Assembly: GCF_002277815.1 (NCBI RefSeq)
Contig: NZ_NKJI01000007.1
Coordinates: 124,001 to 188,000, forward strand
Source: Pseudomonas sp. ERMR1:02
GTDB lineage: Bacteria; Pseudomonadota; Gammaproteobacteria; Pseudomonadales; Pseudomonadaceae
Length of the DNA: 64,000 nucleotides
Direction of reading: 5' to 3'
Shown here: positions 15,844-24,446 of the stretch, one piece after another
How the letters are laid out: every line of letters begins with the position of its first letter
Numbering within the stretch: position 1 is the first letter of the stretch
The notes under the pieces: generated by a model
Databases searched by the model: none
The model's input: the letters and a program-made list of their open reading frames with translations, nothing else
What the model was told of the DNA's origin: nothing
Translations under genes and position numbers: made by a program

Positions 15844-17943
15844 ATGGCAATCCCGGACGCCCTGAATCAGCAGCGAGCCTCGAGTCGCCTGCTGCAACCG
15901 ACCGTCAAATCGCATCTGGCCTACACGCTGCTGTGCGCTCTGGTCATGATGGTGATGTTTTCCGCGCTGCGCCTCGCACTGCTGGTCTACAACCGCGAAA
16001 TGATCCTCAATACACCGGCCTCGACCTTTGTCGAGGCGTTCGCCAACGGCCTGCGTTTCGACCTGCGTCTGGTGGTGTACCTCAGTGTTCCATTGCTGCT
16101 GGCGCTGTTCAGTGCCCGTGTCATGGCGGCGCGCGGATTTTTCCGCCTGTGGCTGACGGTGGCCTCCAGCATCGCGCTGTTCCTGGGCTTGATGGAGATG
16201 GACTTCTACCGTGAATTCCACCAGCGCCTGAACGGCCTGGTCTTCCAGTATGTGAAGGAAGACCCGAAAACCGTGATGAGCATGCTCTGGTACGGTTTTC
16301 CGGTGGTTCGCTACCTGCTGGCCTGGGCCGTAGGCACCTGGATCCTCAGCCTGGCGTTCAAGGGCGCTGACCGTGCCACCCGTCCCCGTGGTCCCTTCAG
16401 CGGCGGTAGCATCAGCACACGCCAGGTTGCTCCTTGGTACGTGCGTGCCGCGGTATTCGTGGTTTGCCTGATGATCTGCGTGGTCGCGGCCCGTGGCACC
16501 CTGCGTCAGGGCCCGCCAATGCGTTGGGGTGACGCCTATACCACCGAGTCCAACTTCGCCAACCAACTGGGCCTCAACGGCACGCTGTCCCTGGCGGCGG
16601 CGGCCAAGAGCCGGATGTCCGAAGATCGCGACAACATCTGGAAAGCCACGTTGCCGCAAGCGATGGCGCAGCAGACCGTACGCGACATGTTGGTGATGCC
16701 GGACGACAAACTGGTGGATGCCGAGACCGCAGCGGTGCGTCGCGATTACACGCCACCGGCCGACAAGACCCTGCCAATCAAGAACGTTGTCGTGATCCTG
16801 ATGGAGAGCATGGCCGGTCACTCGGTGGGCGCACTGGGCGCGCCGGGTAACATCACCCCTTACATGGACAAATTGGCGAAGGAAGGCCTGCTGTTCGACC
16901 GCTTCTTCTCCAATGGAACCCATACGCACCAGGGCATGTTCGCCACCATGGCGTGCTTCCCGAACCTGCCGGGTTTCGAATACCTGATGCAGACACCGGA
17001 AGGCAGTCACAAACTGTCCGGCCTGCCGCAGTTGCTCAGCGCCCGTAAGTACGACGACGTGTACGTCTACAACGGCGACTTCGCTTGGGACAATCAGTCG
17101 GGCTTCTTCAGCAACCAGGGCATGACCAACTTCATCGGGCGTAACGACTTCGTCAATCCGGTGTTCTCCGACCCGACCTGGGGTGTGTCCGACCAGGACA
17201 TGTTCACCCGTGGACTAGAAGAGCTGAAAGCCCGCGACGGCAAGGACAAGAAACCGTTCTATGCCTTGCTGCAAACGCTGTCCAACCACACGCCTTACGC
17301 CTTGCCGACGCCATTGCCGGTCGAGCGCGTGACCGATCGTGGCAGCCTGAACGAACATTTGACCGCCATGCGTTACGCGGACTGGTCGCTGGGTCAGTTC
17401 TTCGAACAGGCCCGCAAGGAGCCGTACTTCAAGGAAACCCTGTTTGTCATCGTCGGCGACCACGGTTTCGGCAACGAGCGTCAGATCACCGAAATGGACC
17501 TGGGGCGTTTCAACGTGCCGATGCTGATGATCGCACCGGGCATCCAGGAAAAATTCGGCAAGCTTGACCACACTGTCGGCACTCAAATCGACATCGTGCC
17601 GACCATCATGGGCCGTATCGGCGGGGAAGTGCGCCATCAGTGCTGGGGTCGCGACCTGCTCAATCTGCCTGAGGGCGATACCGGTTTTGGCGTGATCAAG
17701 CCATCGGGGAGCGAGCAGACTACTGCCATCGTGACCGCTGACGAGATTCTGGTGCTGCCGAAGGACAAGGACATGGTGCCGAAGATGTACCGGTATGAAC
17801 TGGGCGCCAATCCGCACGCCGAAGTGATACCGGATGCACCTCGCACCGCCGAGATGAAAACGAAGCTGGAAGCGTTCCTGCAAACGGCGACCAAGAGCCT
17901 GCTCGATAACACCGCCGGTGTCGTCGACGGCAAGCCGGACTAA
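15844..17943 (+). CDS. LTA synthase family (sulfatase-fold) membrane phosphotransferase
   Basis: 699-aa inner-membrane protein with about five N-terminal helices (residues ~20-220) and a large periplasmic sulfatase-fold domain (~310-640). The catalytic/metal features are VVVILMESMAGHSVG (metal-binding Glu), FFSNGTHTHQGMF (nucleophile Thr) and IVGDHGFGNE. In Gram-negatives such enzymes transfer phosphoglycerol or phosphoethanolamine to periplasmic glycans (OpgB-like). The exact acceptor is not decidable here. The gene stands alone, with a strong terminator. Confidence 0.85.
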   Translation: MAIPDALNQQRASSRLLQPTVKSHLAYTLLCALVMMVMFSALRLALLVYNREMILNTPASTFVEAFANGLRFDLRLVVYLSVPLLLALFSARVMAARGFFRLWLTVASSIALFLGLMEMDFYREFHQRLNGLVFQYVKEDPKTVMSMLWYGFPVVRYLLAWAVGTWILSLAFKGADRATRPRGPFSGGSISTRQVAPWYVRAAVFVVCLMICVVAARGTLRQGPPMRWGDAYTTESNFANQLGLNGTLSLAAAAKSRMSEDRDNIWKATLPQAMAQQTVRDMLVMPDDKLVDAETAAVRRDYTPPADKTLPIKNVVVILMESMAGHSVGALGAPGNITPYMDKLAKEGLLFDRFFSNGTHTHQGMFATMACFPNLPGFEYLMQTPEGSHKLSGLPQLLSARKYDDVYVYNGDFAWDNQSGFFSNQGMTNFIGRNDFVNPVFSDPTWGVSDQDMFTRGLEELKARDGKDKKPFYALLQTLSNHTPYALPTPLPVERVTDRGSLNEHLTAMRYADWSLGQFFEQARKEPYFKETLFVIVGDHGFGNERQITEMDLGRFNVPMLMIAPGIQEKFGKLDHTVGTQIDIVPTIMGRIGGEVRHQCWGRDLLNLPEGDTGFGVIKPSGSEQTTAIVTADEILVLPKDKDMVPKMYRYELGANPHAEVIPDAPRTAEMKTKLEAFLQTATKSLLDNTAGVVDGKPD

Positions 17944-17960
17944 GTAGCAACGTAATAAAA

Positions 17961-17990
17961 AGAGGCCCTTCAAAAGGGCCTCTTTTTTTT
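17961..17990 (+). terminator. Terminator of LTA synthase-like gene
   Basis: AGAGGCCCTT - CAA - AAGGGCCTCT followed by seven T residues. Confidence 0.93.
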
Positions 17991-18003
17991 GCCGGTCAGA
18001 TCT

Positions 18004-18156
18004 TCATATCTTGCCGAGTAACAACAGGATCAGTATCACCACCAACACCACACCGATGATACCGGACGGGCCATACCCCCAACTTCTGGAGTGCGGGAAG
18101 ACCGGCAGACCACCGATCAGTAACAGGATCAGAATGATGAGTAGAATTGTGCCCAT
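18004..18156 (-). CDS. DUF3309-type 50-aa membrane protein
   Basis: Small reverse-strand gene. ATG at 18156 with AAGGAAAT upstream on its own strand. The product has two hydrophobic helices (TILLIILILLLIGG and GIIGVVLVVILILLLLG) joined by LPVFPHSRSWGYGPS. This arrangement is that of the DUF3309 family, widespread in Proteobacteria and often stress-induced; function unknown. It is convergent with the LTA-synthase-like gene, with the terminator between. Confidence 0.8.
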   Translation of the reverse strand: MGTILLIILILLLIGGLPVFPHSRSWGYGPSGIIGVVLVVILILLLLGKI

Positions 18157-18442
18157 GTCTATTTCCTTGCTGTAAGAATTCAGGAATGACCTAGTCGTTA
18201 ATGGTCAGCGGGAATGTAATTAATTCAAGCTGCTTAAAAAATCCGACTGTCGCGCAACGAAGAAAATTCCAAGTTTTTTTAATGTTTTTCGAACAGAGGA
18301 TTATTTCGTTTCTACAGGCACTAGTTGGTGGCGACGCTTCGAGGGTTTGCTCGGGCCATTCAGCAATCTGATGGAGCGTGGGTCGGGCAGTATCCTTCGC
18401 TACACTCGACGCATCTTCCCCGGAACAACAAGGCTGTTTGCT

Positions 18443-19258
18443 ATGCAAAATCGCATGATGATCACTGGTGCGGGCTCTGGCCTGGGTCGCGAAATCGCGC
18501 TGCGCTGGGCGCGTGAAGGCTGGCAAATGGCTTTGTCCGACGTCAGCGAACCCGGCCTGCAGGAAACCCTGAGACTGGTGCGCGAAGCCGGTGGCGACGG
18601 TTTTATCCAGCGTTGCGACGTACGCGATTACAGCCAATTGACCGCTTTTGCCCAAGCCTGTGAATTGAAGCTTGGCGGCATCGATGTGATCGTCAACAAC
18701 GCGGGCGTGGCTTCGGGTGGGTTCTTCAGTGAGCTGTCCCTGGAAGACTGGGACTGGCAGATTGCAATCAACCTGATGGGCGTCGTCAAAGGCTGCAAGG
18801 CCTTCCTGCCTCTGTTGGAAAAGAGCAAAGGCAAGATCATCAACATCGCGTCAATGGCTGCATTGATGCAAGGCCCGGCCATGAGCAACTACAACGTGGC
18901 CAAGGCTGGCGTCGTGGCGTTGTCCGAAAGCCTGCTGATCGAACTGGCGCAGCAGGAAGTCGGCGTGCATGTGGTTTGTCCGTCGTTCTTCCAGACCAAT
19001 CTGCTGGATTCATTCCGTGGCCCGACGCCGGCCATGAAGGCCCAGGTCGGCAAGTTGCTGGAAAGCTCGCCGATCAGCGCTGCCGACATCGCCGACTACA
19101 TCTATCAGCAGGTCGCCGCCGGCGAGTTCATGATCCTTCCTCACGAACAGGGCCGGATGGCCTGGGCGCTCAAGCAGAAGAACCCGCAGTTGCTGTACAA
19201 CGAAATGACCATCATGGCTGACAAGATGCGCGCCAAGGCCAAACAAACCGCAGGCTGA
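18443..19258 (+). CDS. Short-chain dehydrogenase/reductase
   Basis: Classical SDR, 271 aa. NAD(P)-binding motif ITGAGSGLGREIALRWA at the N-terminus, NNAGVASGG, and the catalytic set Ser in NIASMAALM with YNVAK. ATG 18443 is preferred; the open frame reaches 18347 but the Rossmann fold starts right after this ATG and AAGG lies upstream. Substrate unknown. It is followed after 64 bases by the YnfA gene. Confidence 0.85.
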   Translation: MQNRMMITGAGSGLGREIALRWAREGWQMALSDVSEPGLQETLRLVREAGGDGFIQRCDVRDYSQLTAFAQACELKLGGIDVIVNNAGVASGGFFSELSLEDWDWQIAINLMGVVKGCKAFLPLLEKSKGKIINIASMAALMQGPAMSNYNVAKAGVVALSESLLIELAQQEVGVHVVCPSFFQTNLLDSFRGPTPAMKAQVGKLLESSPISAADIADYIYQQVAAGEFMILPHEQGRMAWALKQKNPQLLYNEMTIMADKMRAKAKQTAG

Positions 19259-19322
19259 ACTTGCCCGCAAGCGACAGCGTCGTTAGGGTGGCCGCCATCG
19301 GCCATCCTCGCGAGACCTTCGC

Positions 19323-19655
19323 ATGCTCAATTATTTGTGGTTTTTCCTTGCTGCGCTGTTTGAAATCGCCGGTTGCTTCGCCTTCTGGATGTGGCTGCGC
19401 CAGGGTAAAAGCTTTTGGTGGGTGGTTCCGGCGCTGTTCAGCCTGACTTTGTTCGCGCTGCTACTGACCCGCATCGAAGCCACCTACGCCGGTCGTGCCT
19501 ATGCCGCTTACGGCGGTATCTACATCATTGCGTCGATCGGTTGGCTGGCGGTGGTCGAGCGGATTCGTCCGCTGGGCTCGGACTGGATTGGCGTGGCGCT
19601 GTGCGTGATCGGGGCGAGCGTCATCCTGTTCGGTCCGCGTTTTTCCGCATCCTGA
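19323..19655 (+). CDS. YnfA-family (UPF0060) small membrane protein
   Basis: 110 aa with four predicted transmembrane helices. Family landmarks are [36 protein letters not shown] and [10 protein letters not shown]. YnfA proteins have the SMR-like fold and have been linked to drug efflux in enterobacteria. Start ATG 19323. Its stop overlaps a 16-base perfect palindrome. Confidence 0.92.
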   Translation: MLNYLWFFLAALFEIAGCFAFWMWLRQGKSFWWVVPALFSLTLFALLLTRIEATYAGRAYAAYGGIYIIASIGWLAVVERIRPLGSDWIGVALCVIGASVILFGPRFSAS

Positions 19656-19669
19656 AGGATAATTCCTTC
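19654..19669 (+). promoter_or_regulatory. Palindrome GAAGGA-TAAT-TCCTTC upstream of csrA paralogue
   Basis: Perfect six-bp stem with a four-base loop, at the start of the 153-base leader of the csrA-like gene. It contains a GGA motif, though in the stem rather than in the loop preferred by CsrA. No T-run follows, so it is a weak terminator candidate. Nothing else stands out in 19670-19808 beyond the ribosome site AAGGA. Confidence 0.3.
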
Positions 19670-19808
19670 ACTCAAACAACTTGTCAGACGTTTCCGTCAG
19701 GGGAGTTGTTCGTCGGCTGTCGGTTCTTTCTGGATTACCGCCGTTGCCTTGAAGAGCTGCCGTGCGCCGGGCATCTTCAAAGTCCGGTAACCCTGAAGGA
19801 CAAAGGCC

Positions 19809-20000
19809 ATGCTAGTACTCAGTCGCGTTGTGGGCGAATTGATTTCCATCGGTGACACCATTTCCATACGCGTCGTTGGTGTCAACGGAAACACTGTACG
19901 TTTCGGTGTAGAGGCGCCGCGCAGCGTCAATGTGCACCGCTCCGAGATCTACGAGCGGATCCAGCGCAAAGTGCCCAAAAAGGAAAAATCAGTCGAATAG
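19809..20000 (+). CDS. csrA: CsrA/RsmA-family RNA-binding regulator (paralogue)
   Basis: 63-aa homodimeric post-transcriptional regulator that binds GGA motifs in mRNA leaders and is titrated by Rsm sRNAs. Key residues are present: L4, R6, the core [15 protein letters not shown] with V42-H43-R44 needed for RNA binding, and EIYERIQ. It differs from typical RsmA/RsmE ([15 protein letters not shown] instead of LILTRR..ES..IGD), so it is probably one of the additional Rsm paralogues found in this group. The ribosome site CTGAAGGACAAAGG contains GGA, which leaves room for autorepression. The last 12 bases overlap the 3' end of convergent yheU. Confidence 0.9.
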   Translation: MLVLSRVVGELISIGDTISIRVVGVNGNTVRFGVEAPRSVNVHRSEIYERIQRKVPKKEKSVE

Positions 20001-20216
20001 ATGTTTGGGTACATCGTGCTTGAGCATCAACTGGCATTGCTCGCTTTCCGGATCGAAGACGATCAATGCCTGTCCCTTGACCAACGCCTGACGCACCCGC
20101 AATACACGGGTTTGCAGCGGCGTGTCATCGCCGTTGTCGGTGCCGTCACGGGTGACGAAATCTTCGATCAGGCGGGTCAGGGTGTCGACTTCAAGTTGGT
20201 CGTGGGGAATCAGCAT
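19989..20216 (-). CDS. YheU family protein
   Basis: 75-aa protein starting [29 protein letters not shown], the conserved YheU opening, followed by the helix [22 protein letters not shown] typical of the family. Function unknown; the fold is small and alpha-helical. ATG 20216 is chosen; the frame runs on to 20315 but similarity stops here. It ends tail-to-tail inside the csrA paralogue. Confidence 0.88.
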   Translation of the reverse strand: MLIPHDQLEVDTLTRLIEDFVTRDGTDNGDDTPLQTRVLRVRQALVKGQALIVFDPESEQCQLMLKHDVPKHLFD

Positions 20217-20303
20217 AGGCACCTCGGGTAAACAATTGCGCGATGCTACGGCGAATGATCGATAGCCGCTAGCCTGGGGCTGATGTTGTGCCAGGTCAGA
20301 CGT

Positions 20304-20379
20304 CTTCGCGGGCAAGCCTCGCTCCTACAGAGTTCTGCAAACCCCACGATATCTGTCGGAGCGAGGCTCGCCCGCGAAG
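20304..20379. repeat. REP-like inverted pair, partly degenerate
   Basis: Arms CTTCGCGGGCAAGCCTCGCTCC and TCGGAGCGAGGCTCGCCCGCG. The right arm has TGTCGG for TGTAGG and CTCGCC for CTTGCC. Confidence 0.8.
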
Positions 20380-20399
20380 GCGTCAGCCCCGGCACTACA

Positions 20400-20636
20400 T
20401 CATTTGGAGCCCACCGGCTGACAATGGGTCGGGTGCCCAGGCACCACAGGCAACGTACAGCGCAATGCCGCGTTCGCCGGGCTGTTCAATGCCGCCAGTT
20501 GCCATAGTTTGGAACCGCGCAACGGGATCAACTGGCCTTGCGGATCGGTCAACAGGCGGTCGAGCATGGCCGGGTTAAACAGGCCGCGATCCTGGCTCGG
20601 ATCGAGCAGCAGTTCGCGCACCCAGGACTGAGCGAC
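20400..20636 (-). pseudogene. Remnant of an asparagine-synthase-like C-terminus
   Basis: Directly downstream of mnmC (same strand, no gap) an open frame reads SWVRELLLDPSQDRGLFNP, then MLDRLLTDPQG and GSKLWQLAAL. This matches the usual end of glutamine-hydrolysing asparagine synthases (helix, RGLF-P, hinge, LW-LLALE). The last ~25 residues no longer fit and no upstream domain exists, so this is a truncated fragment. The family call is by pattern memory only. Confidence 0.4.
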
Positions 20637-22619
20637 TCAAGCCTTGCCTCGGATCAATCGACGCAAGGCAAAGCGATTCGGATGACACGCCTCGGCCACG
20701 GCTCTGGGCAGCGGCAAGGGTTCGTCATCGAGCCAGGCCGCCAACAGTTCGCCTGATAACGGCGCGGTAATCAATCCTCTGGAGCCGTGGCCGCTGTTGA
20801 CGTACAAACCGTCCAGCCATGGGCAAGGGATGTCCGGAACCTGCCGGGCATCCTTGCTCAGGGCACTGTAGGCGTCGGCGAACATGTGAGCGTCCGCCAG
20901 CGGGCCGACAATCGGCAGGTAATCCGGGCTGGTGCAGCGAAACGCCGCGCGGCCTTCGAGTGTCTCAGGTTGCAACGCATCTGCCCGCAGCCGGGTGACC
21001 AGGTCCACTGAAATCTCTTCGAGCATCTGCAAATTGCCAGCGTGCTCCGCCGCTGTCGGCGTCAGATCGTCGTTGTTGAAGTCGAAACTGGCACCCAGGG
21101 TGTGTTCACCCAATCGTGCTGGCGCGACATAACCTTCGGCGCACACCACGGTGTTCAGCATCTGGCTTTCAGCTGTTTGCGGCAGGCGGGTAATTTGCCC
21201 GCGAATGCGTTTGAGTGGCAGGTCGCTGCTGTATGGGAAACGCTTGATCTCGGCCGCGCCGGCCAATACCACGACCGGCGCATCGGCCAGAAATTGTTGG
21301 CCATCCCAGGCTTGCCAATGTCCTTGGGATCGACGCAACTCCAGTACATTGTGATGGGTCAGAATCCGGATATTGGGGTGTGACGCTTGCCATTGGCACA
21401 ATGCAGGCGGATGCACCCATCCGCCTTCGGGGTAAAACAGGCCGCCCCATTGCAGACCGATACCGGCCCGCGTCTGGGCCTGCTCTCTATCGAGTGTGTG
21501 CAGCAGGTCTTCGGGAAATGCCTGCGCCAGTTGCGCCTGACGCTCGGCTTCCTTGGCGTTGAAGGCCAGTTGCAGGACGCCGCAGTCGGCCCAGTCGACC
21601 CCCCGATGCAATTGCTCAAGCCGGCGTCGGGTGTATCCGAAACCGCTGACGATCAATTGCGATAATGCCGTGCCATGGGCCGACAGTTTGAGATACAGCA
21701 CACCCTGAGGATTGCCCGAGGCTTCCTGCGCCAGCGCATCGTGACGCTCCAGCAGACTGACTTGCCAACCCCGTGCCGCGAGGCTCGCGGCCGTCGCGCA
21801 ACCGGCCAGGCCGGCACCGATCACCAGTGCCCGACGTTCACCGGTCAGTGGCGCCGGACGTGCAAACCACGGTTTGGCCCCTGCGGGCGCCGGGATTTCT
21901 TCAGGCCAGCCGAGGAACGAGCCCCGCAGGATTTCCCATTTGTGGCCGATACCCGGCGTGCGTTTCATCTTGAAGCCCGCTGCGTTCAGCAAACGGCGCA
22001 CCCAACCGGTGCTGGTGAACGTGCTGATGGTCGATCCCGGCGCCGCAAGCCGGGCGAGTTCGGCAAACAGCTCGGCGGTCCACATGTCCGGGTTTTTCGC
22101 CGGGGCGAATCCGTCGAGGAACCAGGCGTCGATTTGCGCGTCCAGTTGCGGCAACTGTTCCAGCGCATCGCCGATCAGCAGTGTGAGGGTGACGCGTCCG
22201 CTGTCCAGTACCAGGCGCTGAAATCCCTGATGAATCGCCACGTACTGGGCCAGCAGTTGATCGGCAAAGACCTTCAGTTCCGGCCACAGCGCCAGGGCGC
22301 GTTGCAGGTCGGCAAGGCTCAACGGATATTTTTCGACGCTGACAAAATGCAAACGCACACCGGCGACCGCGTGCTGCTCGAACAACTGCCAGGTACACAG
22401 GAAATTCAACCCGGTGCCGAAACCGGTCTCACCAATGACCAACCGCCCGCCCGCCGGCAATGCGGCAAAGCGTTCACGCAATGCGTTCTGTTCAAGGAAG
22501 ACGTAGCGGGTTTCGTCCAGCCCGGACAGGTCGGAAAAATACACATCATCGAACACCCGCGAACGCGGGAGCCCTTGGTCGTCCCAGTCAAGCTGGGCGT
22601 GGGGCATTACAGGTTTCAT
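20637..22619 (-). CDS. mnmC: Bifunctional tRNA modification enzyme MnmC
   Basis: Completes the mnm5s2U34 modification of wobble uridines in Glu, Lys and Gln tRNAs. 660 aa. The N-terminal half (about 1-240) is the SAM methyltransferase MnmD with ETGFGTGLNFL and DGFAPAKNPDMWT. The C-terminal half (about 265-660) is the FAD oxidoreductase with VIGAGLAGCATAASLAARGW and a late motif NSGHGSRGLITAPLSGE. Start ATG 22619 gives MKPVMPHAQLDWDDQGLPRS, as in homologues. Confidence 0.96.
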   Translation of the reverse strand: MKPVMPHAQLDWDDQGLPRSRVFDDVYFSDLSGLDETRYVFLEQNALRERFAALPAGGRLVIGETGFGTGLNFLCTWQLFEQHAVAGVRLHFVSVEKYPLSLADLQRALALWPELKVFADQLLAQYVAIHQGFQRLVLDSGRVTLTLLIGDALEQLPQLDAQIDAWFLDGFAPAKNPDMWTAELFAELARLAAPGSTISTFTSTGWVRRLLNAAGFKMKRTPGIGHKWEILRGSFLGWPEEIPAPAGAKPWFARPAPLTGERRALVIGAGLAGCATAASLAARGWQVSLLERHDALAQEASGNPQGVLYLKLSAHGTALSQLIVSGFGYTRRRLEQLHRGVDWADCGVLQLAFNAKEAERQAQLAQAFPEDLLHTLDREQAQTRAGIGLQWGGLFYPEGGWVHPPALCQWQASHPNIRILTHHNVLELRRSQGHWQAWDGQQFLADAPVVVLAGAAEIKRFPYSSDLPLKRIRGQITRLPQTAESQMLNTVVCAEGYVAPARLGEHTLGASFDFNNDDLTPTAAEHAGNLQMLEEISVDLVTRLRADALQPETLEGRAAFRCTSPDYLPIVGPLADAHMFADAYSALSKDARQVPDIPCPWLDGLYVNSGHGSRGLITAPLSGELLAAWLDDEPLPLPRAVAEACHPNRFALRRLIRGKA

Positions 22620-22684
22620 GGCAGGCTCGGCAACGGCAAGGCGGCCATTCTAGCCGATCGCGGGCGATGCGCTTGACCTGGACA

Positions 22685-22786
22685 CTGTAGGAGCGAGCTT
22701 GCTCGCGATGGTCGTTAACGATAACGCGTGCTTGCTGAATGAACGCGCTGCTCTTGAATCCATCGCGAGCAAGCTCGCTCCCACAG
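22685..22786. repeat. REP-like inverted pair (GAGCTTGCTCGCGA type)
   Basis: Arms CTGTAGGAGCGAGCTTGCTC and the reverse complement (with CCCACAG at the outer end) around a ~50-base spacer, between divergent mnmC and the PAP gene. Same subfamily as 50073-50174. Confidence 0.85.
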
Positions 22787-22829
22787 GGTCAATCCGCTAG
22801 TCTTGCTCACATCTGCAAGGGAGTCATCC

Positions 22830-24344
22830 ATGTTTGAATCCGCCGAAATCGATCACGCCATCGACAAAGAAACCTACGACGCCGAAGTGCCGGCCCTGCG
22901 CGAAGCCTTGCTCGAAGCGCAGTTCGAACTTCAGCAGCAAAAACGCTTCCCGGTGATCATCCTGATCAACGGCATCGAAGGTGCCGGCAAGGGCGAGACG
23001 GTCAAGTTGCTCAATGAATGGATGGATCCGCGTTTGATCGAAGTCCGTACCTTCGATCAGCAGACCGATGAAGAACTGTCGCGGCCACCGGCGTGGCGAT
23101 ACTGGCGGATGCTGCCGGCCAAGGGCCGCATGGGGGTTTTTTTCGGCAACTGGTACAGCCAGATGCTGCAAGCCCGGGTTCATGGCTTGATCAAGGATCC
23201 CAGGCTCGATCAGAGCATCAATGCCGCCGAACGACTGGAGAAGATGTTGTGCGATGAGGGCGCGCTGATCTTCAAGTTCTGGTTCCATCTCTCCAAAAAA
23301 CAAATGAAAGCTCGCCTCAAGGCGTTGGCGGATGACCCGCTGCACAGCTGGCGCATCAGCCCGCTGGACTGGCAGCAATCTGAAACCTACGGCAAGTTTG
23401 TGAAGTACGGCGAGCGCGTTCTGCGCCGTACCAGTCGCGACTATGCACCGTGGCATGTCATCGCCGGGATGGATGCGCATTATCGCAGCCTGGCGGTGGG
23501 CAAGATTCTGCTCGAGGGTCTGCAAAATGCTCTGAAGCGGCCGAAAATTCACCCGGAAAAAGTCAGCGCCGCGCCAGTCTTTCCAAGCGTCGATCAAGTG
23601 AATCTGCTCGATAGCCTCGATCTGACCTTGTGTCTGGCCAAGAATGATTATGAAGAGCAGTTGATCACCGAACAGGCGCGGTTCTCCGGATTGATGCGTG
23701 ACAAACGCATGCGCCGCCACGCACTGGTGGCGGTGTTCGAAGGCAACGATGCGGCGGGCAAGGGCGGGGCGATTCGCCGAGTGGCGGCGGCACTGGACCC
23801 GCGTCAGTACAACATCGTGCCGATTGCCGCACCGACCGAAGAGGAGCGGGCGCAGCCGTATCTCTGGCGTTTCTGGCGGCACCTTCCGGCGCGGGGCAAA
23901 TTCACTGTGTTCGACCGTTCCTGGTATGGCAGGGTACTGGTTGAGCGCATCGAAGGTTTTTGCAGTCCGGCGGACTGGTTGCGTGCTTACAGTGAGATCA
24001 ACGACTTCGAAGAACAGATCGCCGACGCCGGAGTCATCGTGGTCAAGTTCTGGCTGGCCATCGACAAACAAACGCAACTGGAGCGCTTCCAGGAGCGTGA
24101 GGAAATCCCCTTCAAGCGCTTCAAAATCACCGAGGATGACTGGCGTAATCGCGAAAAATGGGACGACTATCGCACCGCCGTCGGCGACATGGTCGACCGC
24201 ACCAGCACTGAAATCTCGCCGTGGACCCTGGTGGAGGCCAATGACAAGCGTTGGGCGCGGGTCAAGGTCTTGCGCACAATCAACCGTGCGCTGGAGGAGG
24301 CGTTCGAAAAATCAGATAAACATGAGCGCAAGGGCAAGCAGTAG
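22830..24344 (+). CDS. pap: Polyphosphate:AMP phosphotransferase (class II PPK2)
   Basis: Uses polyphosphate to phosphorylate AMP to ADP. 504 aa with two tandem PPK2 domains. The first has a P-loop NGIEGAGKGETVK (about residue 50) and the second EGNDAAGKGGAIRRV (about 305) with the Walker-B-like DRSWYGRVLVERIEGF. Two-domain architecture distinguishes class II (AMP) from class I (ADP/GDP) PPK2. Start ATG 22830 with AAGGGAG upstream rather than the longer frame from 22803. Single gene between REP pair and thiolase. Confidence 0.92.
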   Translation: MFESAEIDHAIDKETYDAEVPALREALLEAQFELQQQKRFPVIILINGIEGAGKGETVKLLNEWMDPRLIEVRTFDQQTDEELSRPPAWRYWRMLPAKGRMGVFFGNWYSQMLQARVHGLIKDPRLDQSINAAERLEKMLCDEGALIFKFWFHLSKKQMKARLKALADDPLHSWRISPLDWQQSETYGKFVKYGERVLRRTSRDYAPWHVIAGMDAHYRSLAVGKILLEGLQNALKRPKIHPEKVSAAPVFPSVDQVNLLDSLDLTLCLAKNDYEEQLITEQARFSGLMRDKRMRRHALVAVFEGNDAAGKGGAIRRVAAALDPRQYNIVPIAAPTEEERAQPYLWRFWRHLPARGKFTVFDRSWYGRVLVERIEGFCSPADWLRAYSEINDFEEQIADAGVIVVKFWLAIDKQTQLERFQEREEIPFKRFKITEDDWRNREKWDDYRTAVGDMVDRTSTEISPWTLVEANDKRWARVKVLRTINRALEEAFEKSDKHERKGKQ

Positions 24345-24446
24345 GGCGATGGTTACGCATACGCGGGATGAATGATTGTCGCGGTCGGTAATTGAGTGAG
24401 CTTATGCTCGGTCCACTCTCAACCGACAACAACAATGAGGTATCCC

